A DNA stretch of 64,000 bases, from assembly GCA_963691705.1 (NCBI GenBank), contig OY829543.1, positions 44,152,855 through 44,216,854 on the forward strand. The letters run 5' to 3'. The translations under genes were made by a program, and so were the position numbers. A model generated the notes under the pieces. The model was not told the origin of the DNA. It saw only the letters and a program-made list of their open reading frames with translations, and made no database searches. Source of the stretch: Viola odorata. Lineage: Eukaryota > Streptophyta > Magnoliopsida > Malpighiales > Violaceae. Below, piece by piece: positions 1-11,819 of this stretch (position 1 is its first letter; each line of letters starts with the position of its first letter).

Positions 1-2075
1 CTGTTTCCTTTGAAAGAGATCTACGCAAGCCTCCTGGCAGACGGGCAGATTACACCCTCCCCGCTCTCGCCTCAATCAACTCCTTACCCTAGCTGGTATG
101 ATCCAAAGGTTAGCTGCGAATATCACGCCGGAACCCAAGGACACTCCCTGGAAGACTGTTACGCCTTTAGAGAGAAGGTCGATCACCTAACCAAACAAGG
201 ACGAATCACTTCCGAAGGTTTAGCCAAGGGTCTTGATGTGACAACCAGTCCTCTGCCACACCATAATCCTAGGGTGAATGGTATTCTTTCTGGAGGAATC
301 AACGATTCTCACCTTTCAGTGGAGGAGGTACCCAATGAAGAATTGTTCTTCGCATTAGTCAACAACGTATACTTGCCATTCCCGAGGAATAATCAGGCCC
401 AATGCCTATTTTTCCAAGGGGAAAGCAAGCACGAAATCCAGGATTGCGGATTTTTTCGGCAGAAAGTCAAGCAACTCACAACATTCGGGATTATTCAGAC
501 CGAAGGGAAAACCCGAGGAGCAATCAATGCCATCGAGGATAATTCTCCAGCACCGTATTCCTTCGAATATGTGGTCCAAACAGGGGATGCAGCCATGACC
601 CCACGCAAAGTAATGCTCACATTAGCTGTGAATACTCCTAGCTGAGACTTACACGCGGTCCCATTCAACTACGGATACACGGTGGTCACCACCCCTCCTG
701 CAGTCACATCAACATGAATCGCTATTGTCGAAGCCTCTCATATCGGGGGCATGACCCGCACCGGAAGATGTTACATCTCGGAGGAAGTAGAAAAGCAACG
801 ACAGGCCAAAGGGAAAAATCCTGTGATCCGCGAAGAGACGGTAGAAGAGACGCAAGGTTTGAGCAAACCTGTAACCGAGGACGAGACAGCTGAGTTCCTC
901 AAGATCATGAAACAGAGCGAGTTCAGCATCATCGAACAGCTAAACAAAACCCCGACTCGCATTTCCATCATGGAGTTGATCCTTACTTCAGAGCCGCATC
1001 GCCAAGCTCTCTTAAAAGTCTTGAAGCAAGCCTTCGTGACTAAGGATATCACCACGGAAGGGGTGGAAAATCTCGTCAGAAGAATTCAAGCCTTAAGCAG
1101 CATTTCCTTCTCTGAAGGAGAGATCGACCCCTCGGGAAGAGATCACAACAATGCCCTATACATCACGGTAGAATATAAGGGACATGTCATAGCAAAGGCC
1201 CTAATCGACAATGGGTCCGCACTTAATGTCATGCCCAGGCATGTCCTCGAACAACTGCCGGTCGATTTCTCTCACATGAAACCTAGCGGAATGATGGCTA
1301 GGGCTTTCGATGGCACCACTCGAGAGATCATCGGAAACTTTGAGTTGGATATGGTTATCGGCCCCCACACTTTCACCTTGACATTCCAGATCATGGAAAT
1401 CCAACCCACTTACAACATGCTTCTAGGACGGCCTTGGATCCATTCAGCGGGAGCCGTCCCCTCTTCCCTGCATCAGTGCCTCAAATACGTCAAGGACAAT
1501 GCCCTCGTCATAATCAAGGCCGAGGAAGCCTTAATCTTGGCCAAGTATGCTTCCGTACCTTACATCGAGGCTGCTGAAACCTTGGAGAGTTCTTTCCAAG
1601 CCTTCAAAATCGTCAACGCGGACTGGATCGAGGAAGGATCCCCCGTTTGCGAAGCCTCAAAATCTGAGATAGTCGAAACAACCACTAAGTCAATACTAGA
1701 AGGAAGCTTCCAATTGGGAAAACAGCTCGGGGCCGAGTTACAAGGATCAAAAGGCTGGGCACCTCCGAAGAGCTTTGGGTTAGGGTACCAACCCAGCATG
1801 GCCGATTTCGCCAGGATTGCCCAAGAAAAGAAAGAAAAGCAGCTGGCTAAGCTATTTAGACGTTCTGCGCCAGAGGGCAAAATGCCAATCCCCCATATCA
1901 GAACCACGTTCCCCTTCGCCGCCGAAACCATCAATGAAAATCCAATCAGGGTATCAGACCTCCGTATCTGCACTCTAGGAGAAGAAGAATCGTCGCCTGG
2001 TTCAGTCATTTTCGTAAAGAAGTCAGGGGAGTCTGTGTGCAACTGGACCATCACCATGCTTCCGGATGTCTCTCC
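1..2075 (+). pseudogene. E1 gag C-terminus plus protease (gag-pro exon 1), broken
   Basis: One reading frame (starting at base 1, 4, 7 ...) runs from the left edge to base 2075. Bases about 16-540 encode a nucleocapsid module: a CX2HX5HX4C knuckle near 115-160 and a second one, CX2CX5HX4C, whose second Cys is Phe here. Protease follows, with active site Asp-Asn-Gly-Ser at 1207-1218 and the flap/LGRPW region near 1420-1440. DNGS instead of DSG/DTG is usual in this lineage. The frame is cut by TGA at 643-645 and TGA at 715-717; E2 has Gln and Arg codons at these sites. There is no real start codon here, because the start lies upstream of the window. The product would be the structural capsid/nucleocapsid and the maturation protease. 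Confidence 0.9.
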
Positions 2076-2221
2076 GTAATTACTCCTTTTAGAAAAATAT
2101 ATGTTTGCACGTTTTCTCACGAAAACCTTTTTGTAGGAACTCACGTTCCCCTTTTGTTAAAAATCAAATATATATGCAATTTTTATTTTACGCATCTCTT
2201 CTTTTCGCATTTTAATTTCAG
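2076..2221 (+). other. E1 Ogre-type intron between protease and RT
   Basis: A GTAATT donor at 2076 and a pyrimidine-rich TTTCAG acceptor ending at 2221 remove 146 bp. The CC at 2074-2075 joins the G at 2222 to make one Pro codon, followed by ATG at 2223, so the protease frame (phase 1) passes into the RT frame (phase 0) without a break. Unspliced RNA meets a TAA at 2077-2079 straight after protease. Known Ogre elements carry a regulated intron at this place. Splicing itself is inferred from sequence. Confidence 0.82.
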
Positions 2222-5200
2222 GATGAATGTTAATTCGGATTGTCTTGATAAAACCTACGTCTTTACTGGTGAAGAAATCATCGCTACGACCGAAGACAAA
2301 GCCAAAATCTCCGACGAACTGGCCCGTTTACTAGAAAGTTCAGAAAAGGAAATAACTCCTCATCGGGAGGAATTGGACGAAGTAAATCTGGGGGCAAGCA
2401 ATGAGAATCAGAAGCTGGTTAAGATCGGAACTACCCTGGATACGACTCAGAGAGAAAGGTTGATTTCTCTCCTCAAAAACTACTCCGACGTATTCGCATG
2501 GTCATACGCCGATATGCCAGGTCTCGATCCCGGGATAGTTGAGCATTGTATCCCGTTAAAGCCTGAGTTTAAGCCCGTCAAACAAAAACTTCGGAGGATG
2601 CATCTAGATATCCTTCTGAAAATCAAAGAAGAAGTTACCAAGTAGCTAGATGCCGGTTTCTTGAGAGTTGCCGAGTACCCAGAATGGATCACCAACATAG
2701 TGCCAGTGCCTAAAAAGGATGGGAAAGTTCGCATGTGCGTGGACTTTCGAGATCTCAATCGAGCCAGCCCTAAAGACGACTTTCCTCTTCCCCATATCGA
2801 CATCTTGGTAGATAGTGCCGCCAAAAATGACATGTTCTCTTTCATGGACGGATTTTCAGGATACAACCAGATCAAGATGGCACCCGAGGACAGTGAAAAG
2901 ATGACCTTCATCACGCCCTGGGGAACCTTCTGCTACAAAGTGATGCCCTTTGGATTAAAGAACGCAGGAGCCACGTACCAACGTGCGGCCGTCACCCTTT
3001 TCCATGACATGATGCATAAAGAATTGGAAATATATGTCGATGACATGATAGCCAAATCACGCGGCATGCAAGATCATGTAGACATCCTGAAGAAGGTATT
3101 CGAAAGATTGAGGCGATTTCGGCTACGGCTAAACCCAGCTAAGTGTACCTTTGGAGTGACCTCAGGAAAGTTGTTAGGATTCATTGTCAGCAACAAAGGC
3201 ATAGAAGTGGATCCTGATAAGATAAAAGCAATTCAAGAGCTACCCGCTCCCAGCACCGAAACAGATGTACGAAGCTTCTTAGGACGCATCAACTACATCG
3301 CTTGCTTTATCAGCCAGTTAACACTTACTTGCGAGCCGATGTTCAAAATGCTAAGGAAACACGGAGATGCAGAATGGGACGAAGACTGCCAGAAAGCCTT
3401 CGAGAAAATCAAGACATATCTGCAAAGCCCACCGGTACTAGTTCCCCCGACGCCAGGACGTCCCTTGCTCATGTACATGACAGTCACGGCTAGCGCCATG
3501 GGTTGCGTTTTGGGACAGCACGACGAGTCCGGAAGGCGTGAACAAGCCATCTACTACCTCAGCAAAAAATTCAACGAATGTGAGATGCGCTACTCTATGT
3601 TGGAACGAACTTGTTGCGCCCTAGCATGGTGCGCCCGAAGGCTTCGGCAGTACATGTTGTATTACACGACGTTGCTAATCTCTCTCATGGATCCCGTGAA
3701 ATACATCTTCGAAAAGCCGTGCCTGTCAAGTCGCATTTGTAGATGGCAAGTCTTATTAGCTGAGCACGAGATCATCTATGTAACCCGGAAAGCGGTTAAA
3801 GTAAGCGCCCTCGCCGATCACTTGGCTGATCATGCCTCGGACGAGTATGAGTCATTGAGCTTCGACTTCCCCGATGAGGACATCATAGTGATTGAAGATG
3901 AGATTGCAGAAGATCTCCGAGAAGATGACTGGTGGACCATGTTCTTCGACGGTGCGGTGAACCTCTCGGGCAAGGGAGTGGGAGCCGTGGTCATAGCCCC
4001 AGATGGCCGTCAATTCCCCATAGCATGCAAATTGAACTTCCCATGCACCAATAACATCGCCGAGTATGAGGCATGCATCAACGGTCTGACAGCAACCATC
4101 AACTTAAAAGTAAAGAAGCTCCAAATCTTCGGCGATTCAGCACTCGTCATCTACCAAACCCAGGATCTATGGCAGACACGGGATTCCAAGCTCATCCCTT
4201 ATCAAAAGTTACTCACCCAACTCACACGGGAGTTCGAGGAAACCAAGTTCGACCGAGTCGACAGAGAAAAGAACCGCTTCGCAGACGCATTAGCCACATT
4301 GGCATCGATGTTCAAGTTAGAGTGCGGAGTAATACTTCAGCCTTTGAGGGTAGAAGTAAAGGAAACTCCGGCATGCTGCGTAGCCTTAGAAGAGGAACCC
4401 GATGGGAAGCCTTGGTTCCACGACTTAGCACAATTCATCAGAAACTGGGAGTATCCACCGGGGGCAAGCCGGGTTAGCAAAAAGACCCTCCAGCGCTTAA
4501 CACTAGACTTCTACCTCGACGGCGAAGTTCTATATAAAAGGAGAGCTGATGGAGCTTTGCTTCGCTGCGTCACCATGGCCGAGGCAAAAAGAATCATAAC
4601 GGAAATCCACGAAGGGGTTTGTTCCACACACGCAAGTGGGCACATGATGGCCAGACAGATAATGAGGCAAGGGTATTTTTGGCTCACCATCGAACGAGAT
4701 TGCATCAGCTATTTCTGGAAGTGCCACAAATGTCAAATCTACGCGGACCATCTCCATGTCCCTCCAGCCCCTCTCTTCAGCATGACATCGCCTTGGCCTT
4801 TTGCGATGTGGAGAATCGACATCATCGGCCAAATTCACCCAACAGGCTCTAATGGCCATCGCTTCATCCTTGTAGCAATCGACTACTTCACCAAGTAGGT
4901 AGAGGTCACCTCTTACTCCAACATCACTCAGAAAATGACCATGCGATTGATTGAGAGAAATATCATTTGCCGTCATAGGGTCCCAGAAACCATCATCACG
5001 GACAACGGCACCAATCTCAACGGAAAGATGATAAACGGTTTTTACCAACGTTGGAAGGTGAAGCACTGAAACTCGTCACCATATCGACCAAAGATGAATG
5101 ACGCAGTCGAAGCAGCAAACAAAAACCTGAAGAGAATCATCCAAAAGATAGTAATCACTCACAAAGATTGGCATGACATGCTTCCCTTCGCACTGCATGC

Positions 5201-5660
5201 TTAGCGGATAGCAACCCGTACGTCTACAGGGACAACTCCCTACTCATTAGTTTACGGCATGGAAGCCGTGATTCCTCTTGAGGTTGAAATCCCTTCTCTC
5301 AGAATCCTGGCAGAGTCTGAAGTAGAAGAATCAGATTGGGCAAGAGTGAGGTACGAGCAGCTGAACCTCCTTCCCAAAAAGCGCTTGGGAGCTATCTGCC
5401 ATGCACAATTATATCAGCAAAGAATGGCCAACGCTTATAACAAGAAAGTGCGACCTCGCAAGTTCGAGGCTGGGGATTTAGTGTTGAAGAAAATTCTCCC
5501 TCATCAGGAGGCTAGTCAAGGAAAATGGGCCCCAAGGTACGAGGGCCCTTATCTAGTTAAAAGTGCATTCTCGGGGGGTGCCCTGATGCTAACCAACATG
5601 GACGGAGATGATCTACCAAGACCGGTAAATGCCGATGCTGTCAAGATATACTTCACCTGA
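2222..5660 (+). pseudogene. E1 pol exon 2: RT, RNase H, second RNase H, integrase; four internal stops
   Basis: A single frame runs from 2223 to the TGA at 5658-5660. RT has FRDLNRASPKDDFPLPH near 2745-2800 and the YVDD catalytic loop at 3033-3044. A first RNase H follows at about 3460-3830. A second, archaeal-like RNase H starts with Asp-Gly at 3948-3953, with acidic residues in NNIAEYEA and IFGDSAL. Integrase shows a His-His-Cys-Cys zinc region (Cys pair 4722-4733) and the DDE triad: Asp 4818, Asp 5001, Glu 5109. There is no chromodomain. Stops at 2643 (TAG), 4896 (TAG), 5067 (TGA) and 5202 (TAG) stand where E2 has Gln, Trp, Arg and Tyr. All catalytic residues I checked are intact, so only nonsense changes kill this copy. 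Confidence 0.92.
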
Positions 5661-7859
5661 AGCGCCACGGACCGTGCATCTTGCCGAATCAAAGACATAG
5701 GGTTTTATCATGACAATGCCACTCAAATGTTTATCCTAAAATTAATAAAATAAGTTTTCTCAGGAGATGCTTGTTGTCTTAAAAACTTTCTTTCATTTTT
5801 TCTCAAAAATTGTGAGACTACAAAAGGAGGCATGGCATAGATGGCTCCCCAGGAGTAGTTCGAGCCATAAGGCACGACACTTAGACTAACGCCACTAATC
5901 AATCTTAAGGTTTTGCAGGGACGTATTGTCTCATCTCGTCATCGCGATAGAACCAGGGAGTTCCGCTCGTAGCAGCTCTTGAATTGCCGCAGCAGGCCAC
6001 CTTCAAGAGCGAATCAGGAAAGATTTTAAGACAAACCATCACCATCTAAAGTGACATTTCTTTTGCTCGCAGTGCTACCAGCACAACCGGCATCGCAAAC
6101 AACCGGTCTCAAAGGACCGAACACTGGACCAAAGTCACAAAGCCCATCCCATGCCGACCGAGCCGTCGGAATGCTAACAATAACTCCTGGAAAAAGCACG
6201 ACAAAAAGTTGTTCTCCTAGGACCACCATCAACATGCTTAATGCGGTCTCGTTTAAGAGGTCTCACGACATCTGCACCATGATCAACACGCGTCAGAACT
6301 CCCCTCTAGAGAGGGACAGCCGGACTGCAAGTATCACCCACGCCAAGGCAAGAGCTGCGTCAAAACATCTAAAGCAAAGATATCATTAACCAACATCCGA
6401 TGCAAGTTACACCGCAGTGACCCACGGATGGCTCGTCCAAAAGGGAGAGCTTAAAAACTTATCCATCGCATTACTTTTTCTAAAAAAAATCGTCTTGCGT
6501 TTACTCCTCATTTGTCATCGCCTTGTCTTTTTCAGGAACTGGGTCGCCCCCATTTGTTGCCTGCATAAGAACGGTAAGCATACGCCCTTGCAGCCCCGCT
6601 GCACGTTTTGGGGCAGAGGGTTTTCCCCTTTATCCCCAAGCAATCACGAAGCCAATCAACGAAGGTCCGGCAAGGACCGGTAAGCAAACGGACAGAATGC
6701 GGATCTCATCCTCACTCCAACTTGGATCGGCGGACCCCGCAAAGCAGCTAAAAAAGAAACCAATCAAAGCAAAGCATTCTTGAACATGGGACCACACCGC
6801 AAGCACCCTCGAAAAAGCCAGGCTAAGGAAAGGGAGAATCCCTAAACTTATGTCATTTTTGTCTTTAAGTCAATCTTTCTCTTCTACTCCGTTGTTCCCT
6901 CTTCATTTCGAAGGGATACGGATCATCTCATTGTCATCCGCATAAAGCTCGTGGAAGACGCCCTTGCGGCCCTGCGGCTCACTTCAGGGGAGTTCATCTT
7001 TCTCCCCCTTTCATTAAATTTGTTTTCATTCCTGCTCACTTTTATAGCTTTAAGTCGAGTACGGTCGTCTGGCCCACTAGGGCAACCTTAGGTTCTCGTT
7101 AGACCCTTGCAAATAATTCGTCCCCCACATCCTAGGAATCAAACTATCAATCAATCAAACCATCAATCAATCAAAAATCAAAAATCAAAAATCAAAAATC
7201 AAAAATCAATCAAAATCCCTTTTTAGCCCGGCTAAAACAAAATCATACTACTCTCATAAGCATTTTCATGCATTGCATAGGTCGGGAATGTTCAATCCCT
7301 ATGTTAAATAAAGCATCCATCTAAATTACATGCCATGCATGATACTACTTGTTTACTCTTATATCAGCGGTTTGCTCTGACGTAAGCAGGCACAGACAAA
7401 TCCCGGTAAGCATTTTCGAGCCATCGCGCCTTGTCCTTCTTGAGTGTAAGTGCTTGACTAGATACTAGTTGAGTTCGCATAATATCCAGGGTACATGCGC
7501 AATTAGACATGGGATAGGTATAAAATGACGTGGGACTTTTACGATCTTCTTCATCTTTTTCATTTTCTTCCCTCTTTCCACCACATATGCCATCACTCCT
7601 ACTAAAACCTTCACTATCACTCATACCCCGGGAGCCAAGGAGCAGTTTCAGCTAAGATTGCCAGCCGAAAGTAAAAGCATGCCAAGTTCAAGTTCACGAC
7701 GAAGGAGATGGAAAAGGTCACTGAAAGATCGCTGAGAGCCATCACCGAAGAAAGACCAAAAACCCGAAGATGAAGGCCGAGGCATTTAGCCAAAATGAGA
7801 AGAGATCAAGACAAAAGCTGTGCTTGCTCTACTCTGTTGCATTTCAAATCAAATCAAAA

Positions 7860-7970
7860 TGGGGGGGAATAGAAAAAAAAAGAAAAAAAAGAAAAAAAAA
7901 GAGGGGGAAAAAAAAGAAAAAATAAAAAGGAGAGGGGAAAAAGGGAAAAGAAAAGAAAAGAGAGAAATGC
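7860..7970 (+). repeat. E1 internal purine (A/G) tract
   Basis: This is a run of about 110 bases that is almost wholly A and G, starting with seven G. It lies between the two conserved 3' UTR blocks. E2 (32107-32152) and E3 (51833-51945) have an A/G run in the same relative place. It could be simple-sequence expansion or an internal plus-strand priming tract; the sequence does not decide. Confidence 0.7.
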
Positions 7971-8039
7971 TCAGAGACATTCGAAGAATACAAACAATCG
8001 AAAAGCCGAAGCAAGCACAGCCCGGGGATAACTAAACTC

Positions 8040-8340
8040 GAGAAAACTCGAAGAAAACATTCCCCAGTAAAGACTCAAGAAAAAGGGCCCAAGGCCAACT
8101 CGAGAAATCTCAAAGCAAGCATCCCTAGTGAGAACTCAAGAAGAAAAGGGCCCAAGGCCAACCCAAGTAGTAAGTCGCAAAAAAGAACAGCGATAACACT
8201 CCCTAGTGAAGACTCGAGAAGAGAAAAGGCCCAGAGTCCACTCAAAGAATCTCGAAGAAAACATCTCCAGTAAGGATCCCAGAACTCACGTACTCTGTCA
8301 AGAAAGCATCCCCAGCAAAAAGCGAAGGAACTCGCGCACC
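8040..8340 (+). repeat. E1 degenerate direct repeats with AAGGGCCCAAGGCCAACTC core
   Basis: Three to four imperfect units of roughly 60-85 bp, each containing a GTGAAGACTCGAGAA-like stretch followed by GGGCCCAAGGCCAACTC. The same units occur in E2 at about 32220-32480. No coding role is visible. Confidence 0.6.
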
Positions 8341-8742
8341 TCGCCCTCATCAGGGCCAATCGACAAAGCATCATTCATCAAAAACCTTCCAACTCATCAA
8401 AAATCAAGCACATCTTTTCCAAAACCAGCTTCCTTCCGGACATTTTATGTCTTTTCATTATTTTCCGTAAAAGTCCCATCGATTATTAGAATGCCCATGC
8501 ATGTGCATCTTCATTGAAGTCTATTCACTCGGATTGACATTGCGAATTGAAAATTATGTATCATGTTAGTTGCATCTTTATGAGCGTAAAACACTTAGCC
8601 TTGTTTCAGAGCATGAGTGCAAACACTAATATCAGGTGAGGACTGCTTACGGCTGCAAATCGTGGGAAAGTCTTGTCCTTGGGGTCGTTACCTCCTGAGC
8701 AGGATGCAGGTGCATTCTAGGTTCGTATCAATGTCGCTGGTA

Positions 8743-10060
8743 ACAAAAGCATCTCTCCCCTCCCAGAGTGATCATTTGTATTTTTCTCCTCCCAGAGTGA
8801 CATCATCAGCATCTTTCTCCTCCCAGAGTGACCTCAGTTTAATTTCCGCATTTCACGTCTTCTCCTACGGGAATTGACGTTGTTTACGTTTCTGTACTGC
8901 ATTTCCTCCTCCTAGAGTGACAACACGTATTTCCTCCTCCCAGAGTGACAACGTGCATTTTCTCCTCCTAGAGTGACGTCATCAGCATCTTTCTCCTCCC
9001 AGAGTGACCTTAGTTTAATTTCCGCATTTTCACGTCTTCTCCTACGGGAATTGACGTTGTTTACGTTTCCGTACTGCATTTCCTCCTCCTAGAGTGACAA
9101 CATCATGCATTTCTTCTCCTCCTAGAGTGACAGCATGCATTTTTCTCCTCCCAGAGTGACATCATTTACATAATTCTACATTTCTGTATAATTATTTCCT
9201 CCTCCTAGAGTGACAGCGTTTGTATTTCCTCCTCCTAGAGTGACATCATGTATTTCCTCCTCCTAGAGTGACATCATTATGGCAAATCATTCGTACATCT
9301 ACGAATCACGCGTTATCCTCCCTAAGCAACGTCTGTTGCATGTCAGACCCCCCCAGTGGAGCCGTCATTTATATTTTCGTAAAACTACCTTTCATTCCTG
9401 TCAAAGTAATCGTCATTTACATTTTCTGCAACTTATGTTTCTCTCGATATCCGTATAGATCTAAGTTTATATCTTTACAGGACATCCGATCGAATTTATC
9501 TCCTCCCAGAGTGACATCAAAAGCATATCTCCTCCCAGAGTGACATCAACGGATTACCTCCTCCCAGAGTGACATCAAAAGCATACGTCCTCCCAGAGTG
9601 ACATCGACGAACCTACCTCCTCCCAGAGTGACATCAACGGATTACCTCCTCCCAGAGTGACATCAAAAGCATACGTCCTCCCAGAGTGACATCAATCAAC
9701 TATCTCCTCCCAGAGTGACATCTACGAACAACATCATCAATTTTGTAAACACGTTTTTAATCCCCAGTGACAGCATCAATTTCCTCATCACCAAATAACA
9801 CATCCAAAAATATACCTCCTCCCAGAGTGACATCAATCAACAATCTCCTCCTAGAGTGACATCCAAAAATATACCTCCTCCCAGAGTGACAACAAAAAAT
9901 ATATATCTCCTCCCAGAGTAACATCAACGAATAATATCCACTAGCTACCTCCTCCCAGAGCGACGTCAACCAATTTATCTCCTCCCAGAGTGACATCGGC
10001 AGATCACCTCCTCCCAGAGTGACAACAGTTCATCTCCTCCCAGAGCGACGTCATCATTGC
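8743..10060 (+). repeat. E1 3' UTR minisatellite, core CTCCTCCCAGAGTGACATC
   Basis: More than 35 copies of a CTCCTCC(C/T)AGAGTGACATC core are separated by variable 8-35-bp stretches; around 9500-9720 the units become regular at about 30 bp. A longer unit with the TTCCGCATTTCACGTCTTC stretch repeats near 8850 and 9030. The same core forms an array in E2 (32930-34510) and a few copies in E3 (53440-53525). Spacers are themselves variants of each other. Confidence 0.88.
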
Positions 10061-10116
10061 AAGCCTGAGGTAAGACCCGCTGCGTCGCCAAAATTCGGAT
10101 ATGTAAGGGCAACCGT

Positions 10117-10164
10117 CTTTACTGCTTATCAAATACTTCGATAAGACAGTACAGAGGGGGCAAC
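10117..10164 (+). promoter_or_regulatory. E1 polypurine tract with overlapping stem-loop
   Basis: ACAGAGGGGG (10151-10160) then CAAC precedes the 3' LTR, as expected for the plus-strand primer. Its left edge is the right arm of an inverted repeat: CTTTACTGCTTATC (10117-10130) against GATAAGACAGTACAG (10140-10154). E2 and E3 keep the same arrangement. Confidence 0.75.
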
Positions 10165-11110
10165 TATTGATACCCGAATTTTGACGCCATTTTTAATTGA
10201 TTTTAGCATTTATGTTATTTACTTAATTTACTGTCATTTTTAGTTAATTTACTGTCTCTAGCATTTTTAAATTTTCCATCGCATTTTAGCATCGTTAGCT
10301 TTCGAAATCGCGTTTTTAATTTTTCGTCACGTATTTTCATCATTATTATCATTATTATTTTTAGCCTTAAAAGCACATTTTTGACTATCTTGCAATCATT
10401 TGCTAGTTTTTTCTTCATTTTAGGTCATCTCATGATTTTTAGGACTTTTACTATTTTAGCGCATTTTTTAGTATTTTTATTTTTTATTATTATTTTCGTT
10501 CGAGCTTTTATTGGACCCGAGTAAGTTCGCTCGGAAAATAGCTTGAATTTGAAATATTTTCAATCAACTAGTTGCTAGCTTTTTTTCCGTTCACAACGGT
10601 CTACAACGTTTCGTGTAATTTTCGGCGTAACGTCATTATTTTTCCGTTCGAACATTTCACATTTTTGAATGAGAAAATAAACGCGTTAAACAAAAAATTC
10701 TCATCATTCGCTGTAGACGGTTAAACCCGTCGTATTTTTCTCTACGCGCCGCTACCTTCGGCTCGAAAAGTCGGAACGTTTGCTCGCACGAATCGGCTCG
10801 AGGCCATTTAAATAGGGTAAAAGATAATTTGATCACAACCGTTGATCTGGTCAACCAAGAAAAGTCAACCAGATCAAGGGTTGACAAATTAAAGGCCATG
10901 GTGCGCATGCACCATAGACGTGAAGAGGCAGCGGAGCAGGCCACTGAGTAGCTTGCTCCCGTCGTTTCCTAGCCTTCTCAAGCCGTTTCCCGTCCCATCC
11001 ACCATCATCACGGCCACCGTAGCTGCCACCTCTCCTCCCCTAGCCCCGCCAGCGCGACAACCCAGCCTCCACTCGCGCCCTCCCGTCCGGCAGCCACGCG
11101 ATCTCAAGGC

Positions 11111-11118
11111 TATAAATA
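11111..11118 (+). promoter_or_regulatory. TATA box of LTR A
   Basis: TATAAATA in a GC-rich surrounding; the same octamer is at the equivalent place in LTR B (13587) and LTR C (35836). Likely core promoter marking the U3/R border a little downstream. Confidence 0.65.
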
Positions 11119-11819
11119 CGAGCCTCCATTCAACGTAAAATCGGCACCAATTCAGAGAGCAAGCCCTGCTCCTTCTCCCTCTTGATAGTCTGCTCATTTC
11201 GAGCGACAATCGCCATAGTTCAAAGCTTCGTTGGTATGCTTTTTTTTAAAGTTTTTTTTCCTTCATTTTTTTCGGCCTTTTCTTTCTTTAATTATTTAAA
11301 TGCATTTTTGATCAAATAAATTGCTAGTGTTTATCCTATTAATTCATATGCGTGCTGTAGATAATTACCATATTTTTAATTTAGCAAATCGTTGAGTAAA
11401 TCTTGGGAATTAATTAGTTTTCGATAATTATCATTTTTGTCATTTTTTTGAAATTAAATTAAGTACGAGTCAAACTAAAAATTGAGGTTCGTATGGTCGA
11501 GAAGTCGTCGAGGAGACGAGCATCTCGGTATGAACGGTTTTTGAAACGACCACCTGTGGCCGGAGCTTGGCCGCCGGCAGTACGCCGGCGACCAAGGAAG
11601 AAGATGATGAAGAGTGCCAGGCTTCGGCACTGTTCACACGGGAAGGGTGATGGGCTTGGCCCATCACAATTTAAATGTTTTCCTTGGGCCAGGCAATATT
11701 CCTGGCCCATTTTCATGTTTTTTTTTCAAATTGGGCCCAGCCCATCTTCATTTTTACGAGATCTCGAATCGCATGTTTGTGAAAAATTATCGTATGTTCG
11801 CATGATTATTTTTTTCGTA

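Larger units (their letters stand above)
5661..10164 (+). other. E1 3' untranslated region
   Basis: There are 4.5 kb without a credible gene between pol and the 3' LTR. Blocks that recur in E2 and E3 are 7350-7570 (around GACGTAAGCAG and CAGGGTACATG) and 8485-8735 (from CCATGCATGTGCATCTTCAT to the glycine-like TTGTCCTTGGGGTCGTTACC). Between them lie an A/G tract and degenerate repeats; after them lies a large minisatellite. Short open stretches at 6051-6389, 6417-6683 and 7820-8035 are not kept as frames in E2. Variable repeat-bearing 3' UTRs are known in Tat-lineage elements. Confidence 0.75.

Noticed and set aside
1560..2144. 194-codon minus-strand frame opposite the E1 protease
   Set aside because: Shadow of the sense coding sequence, no similarity of its own.
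4530..5066. 178-codon minus-strand frame opposite the E1 integrase (also 27518-27991 in E2)
   Set aside because: Antisense shadow; its presence in both copies follows from sense-strand conservation.
6051..6783. Possible extra genes downstream of E1 pol
   Set aside because: Frames of 86-112 codons are not preserved in the matching part of E2 and carry no known domain.
8743..10060. CRISPR-like look: short repeat with variable spacers
   Set aside because: Repeat copies vary, spacers are variants of each other, the host is a plant, and the array lies in a retrotransposon 3' UTR.
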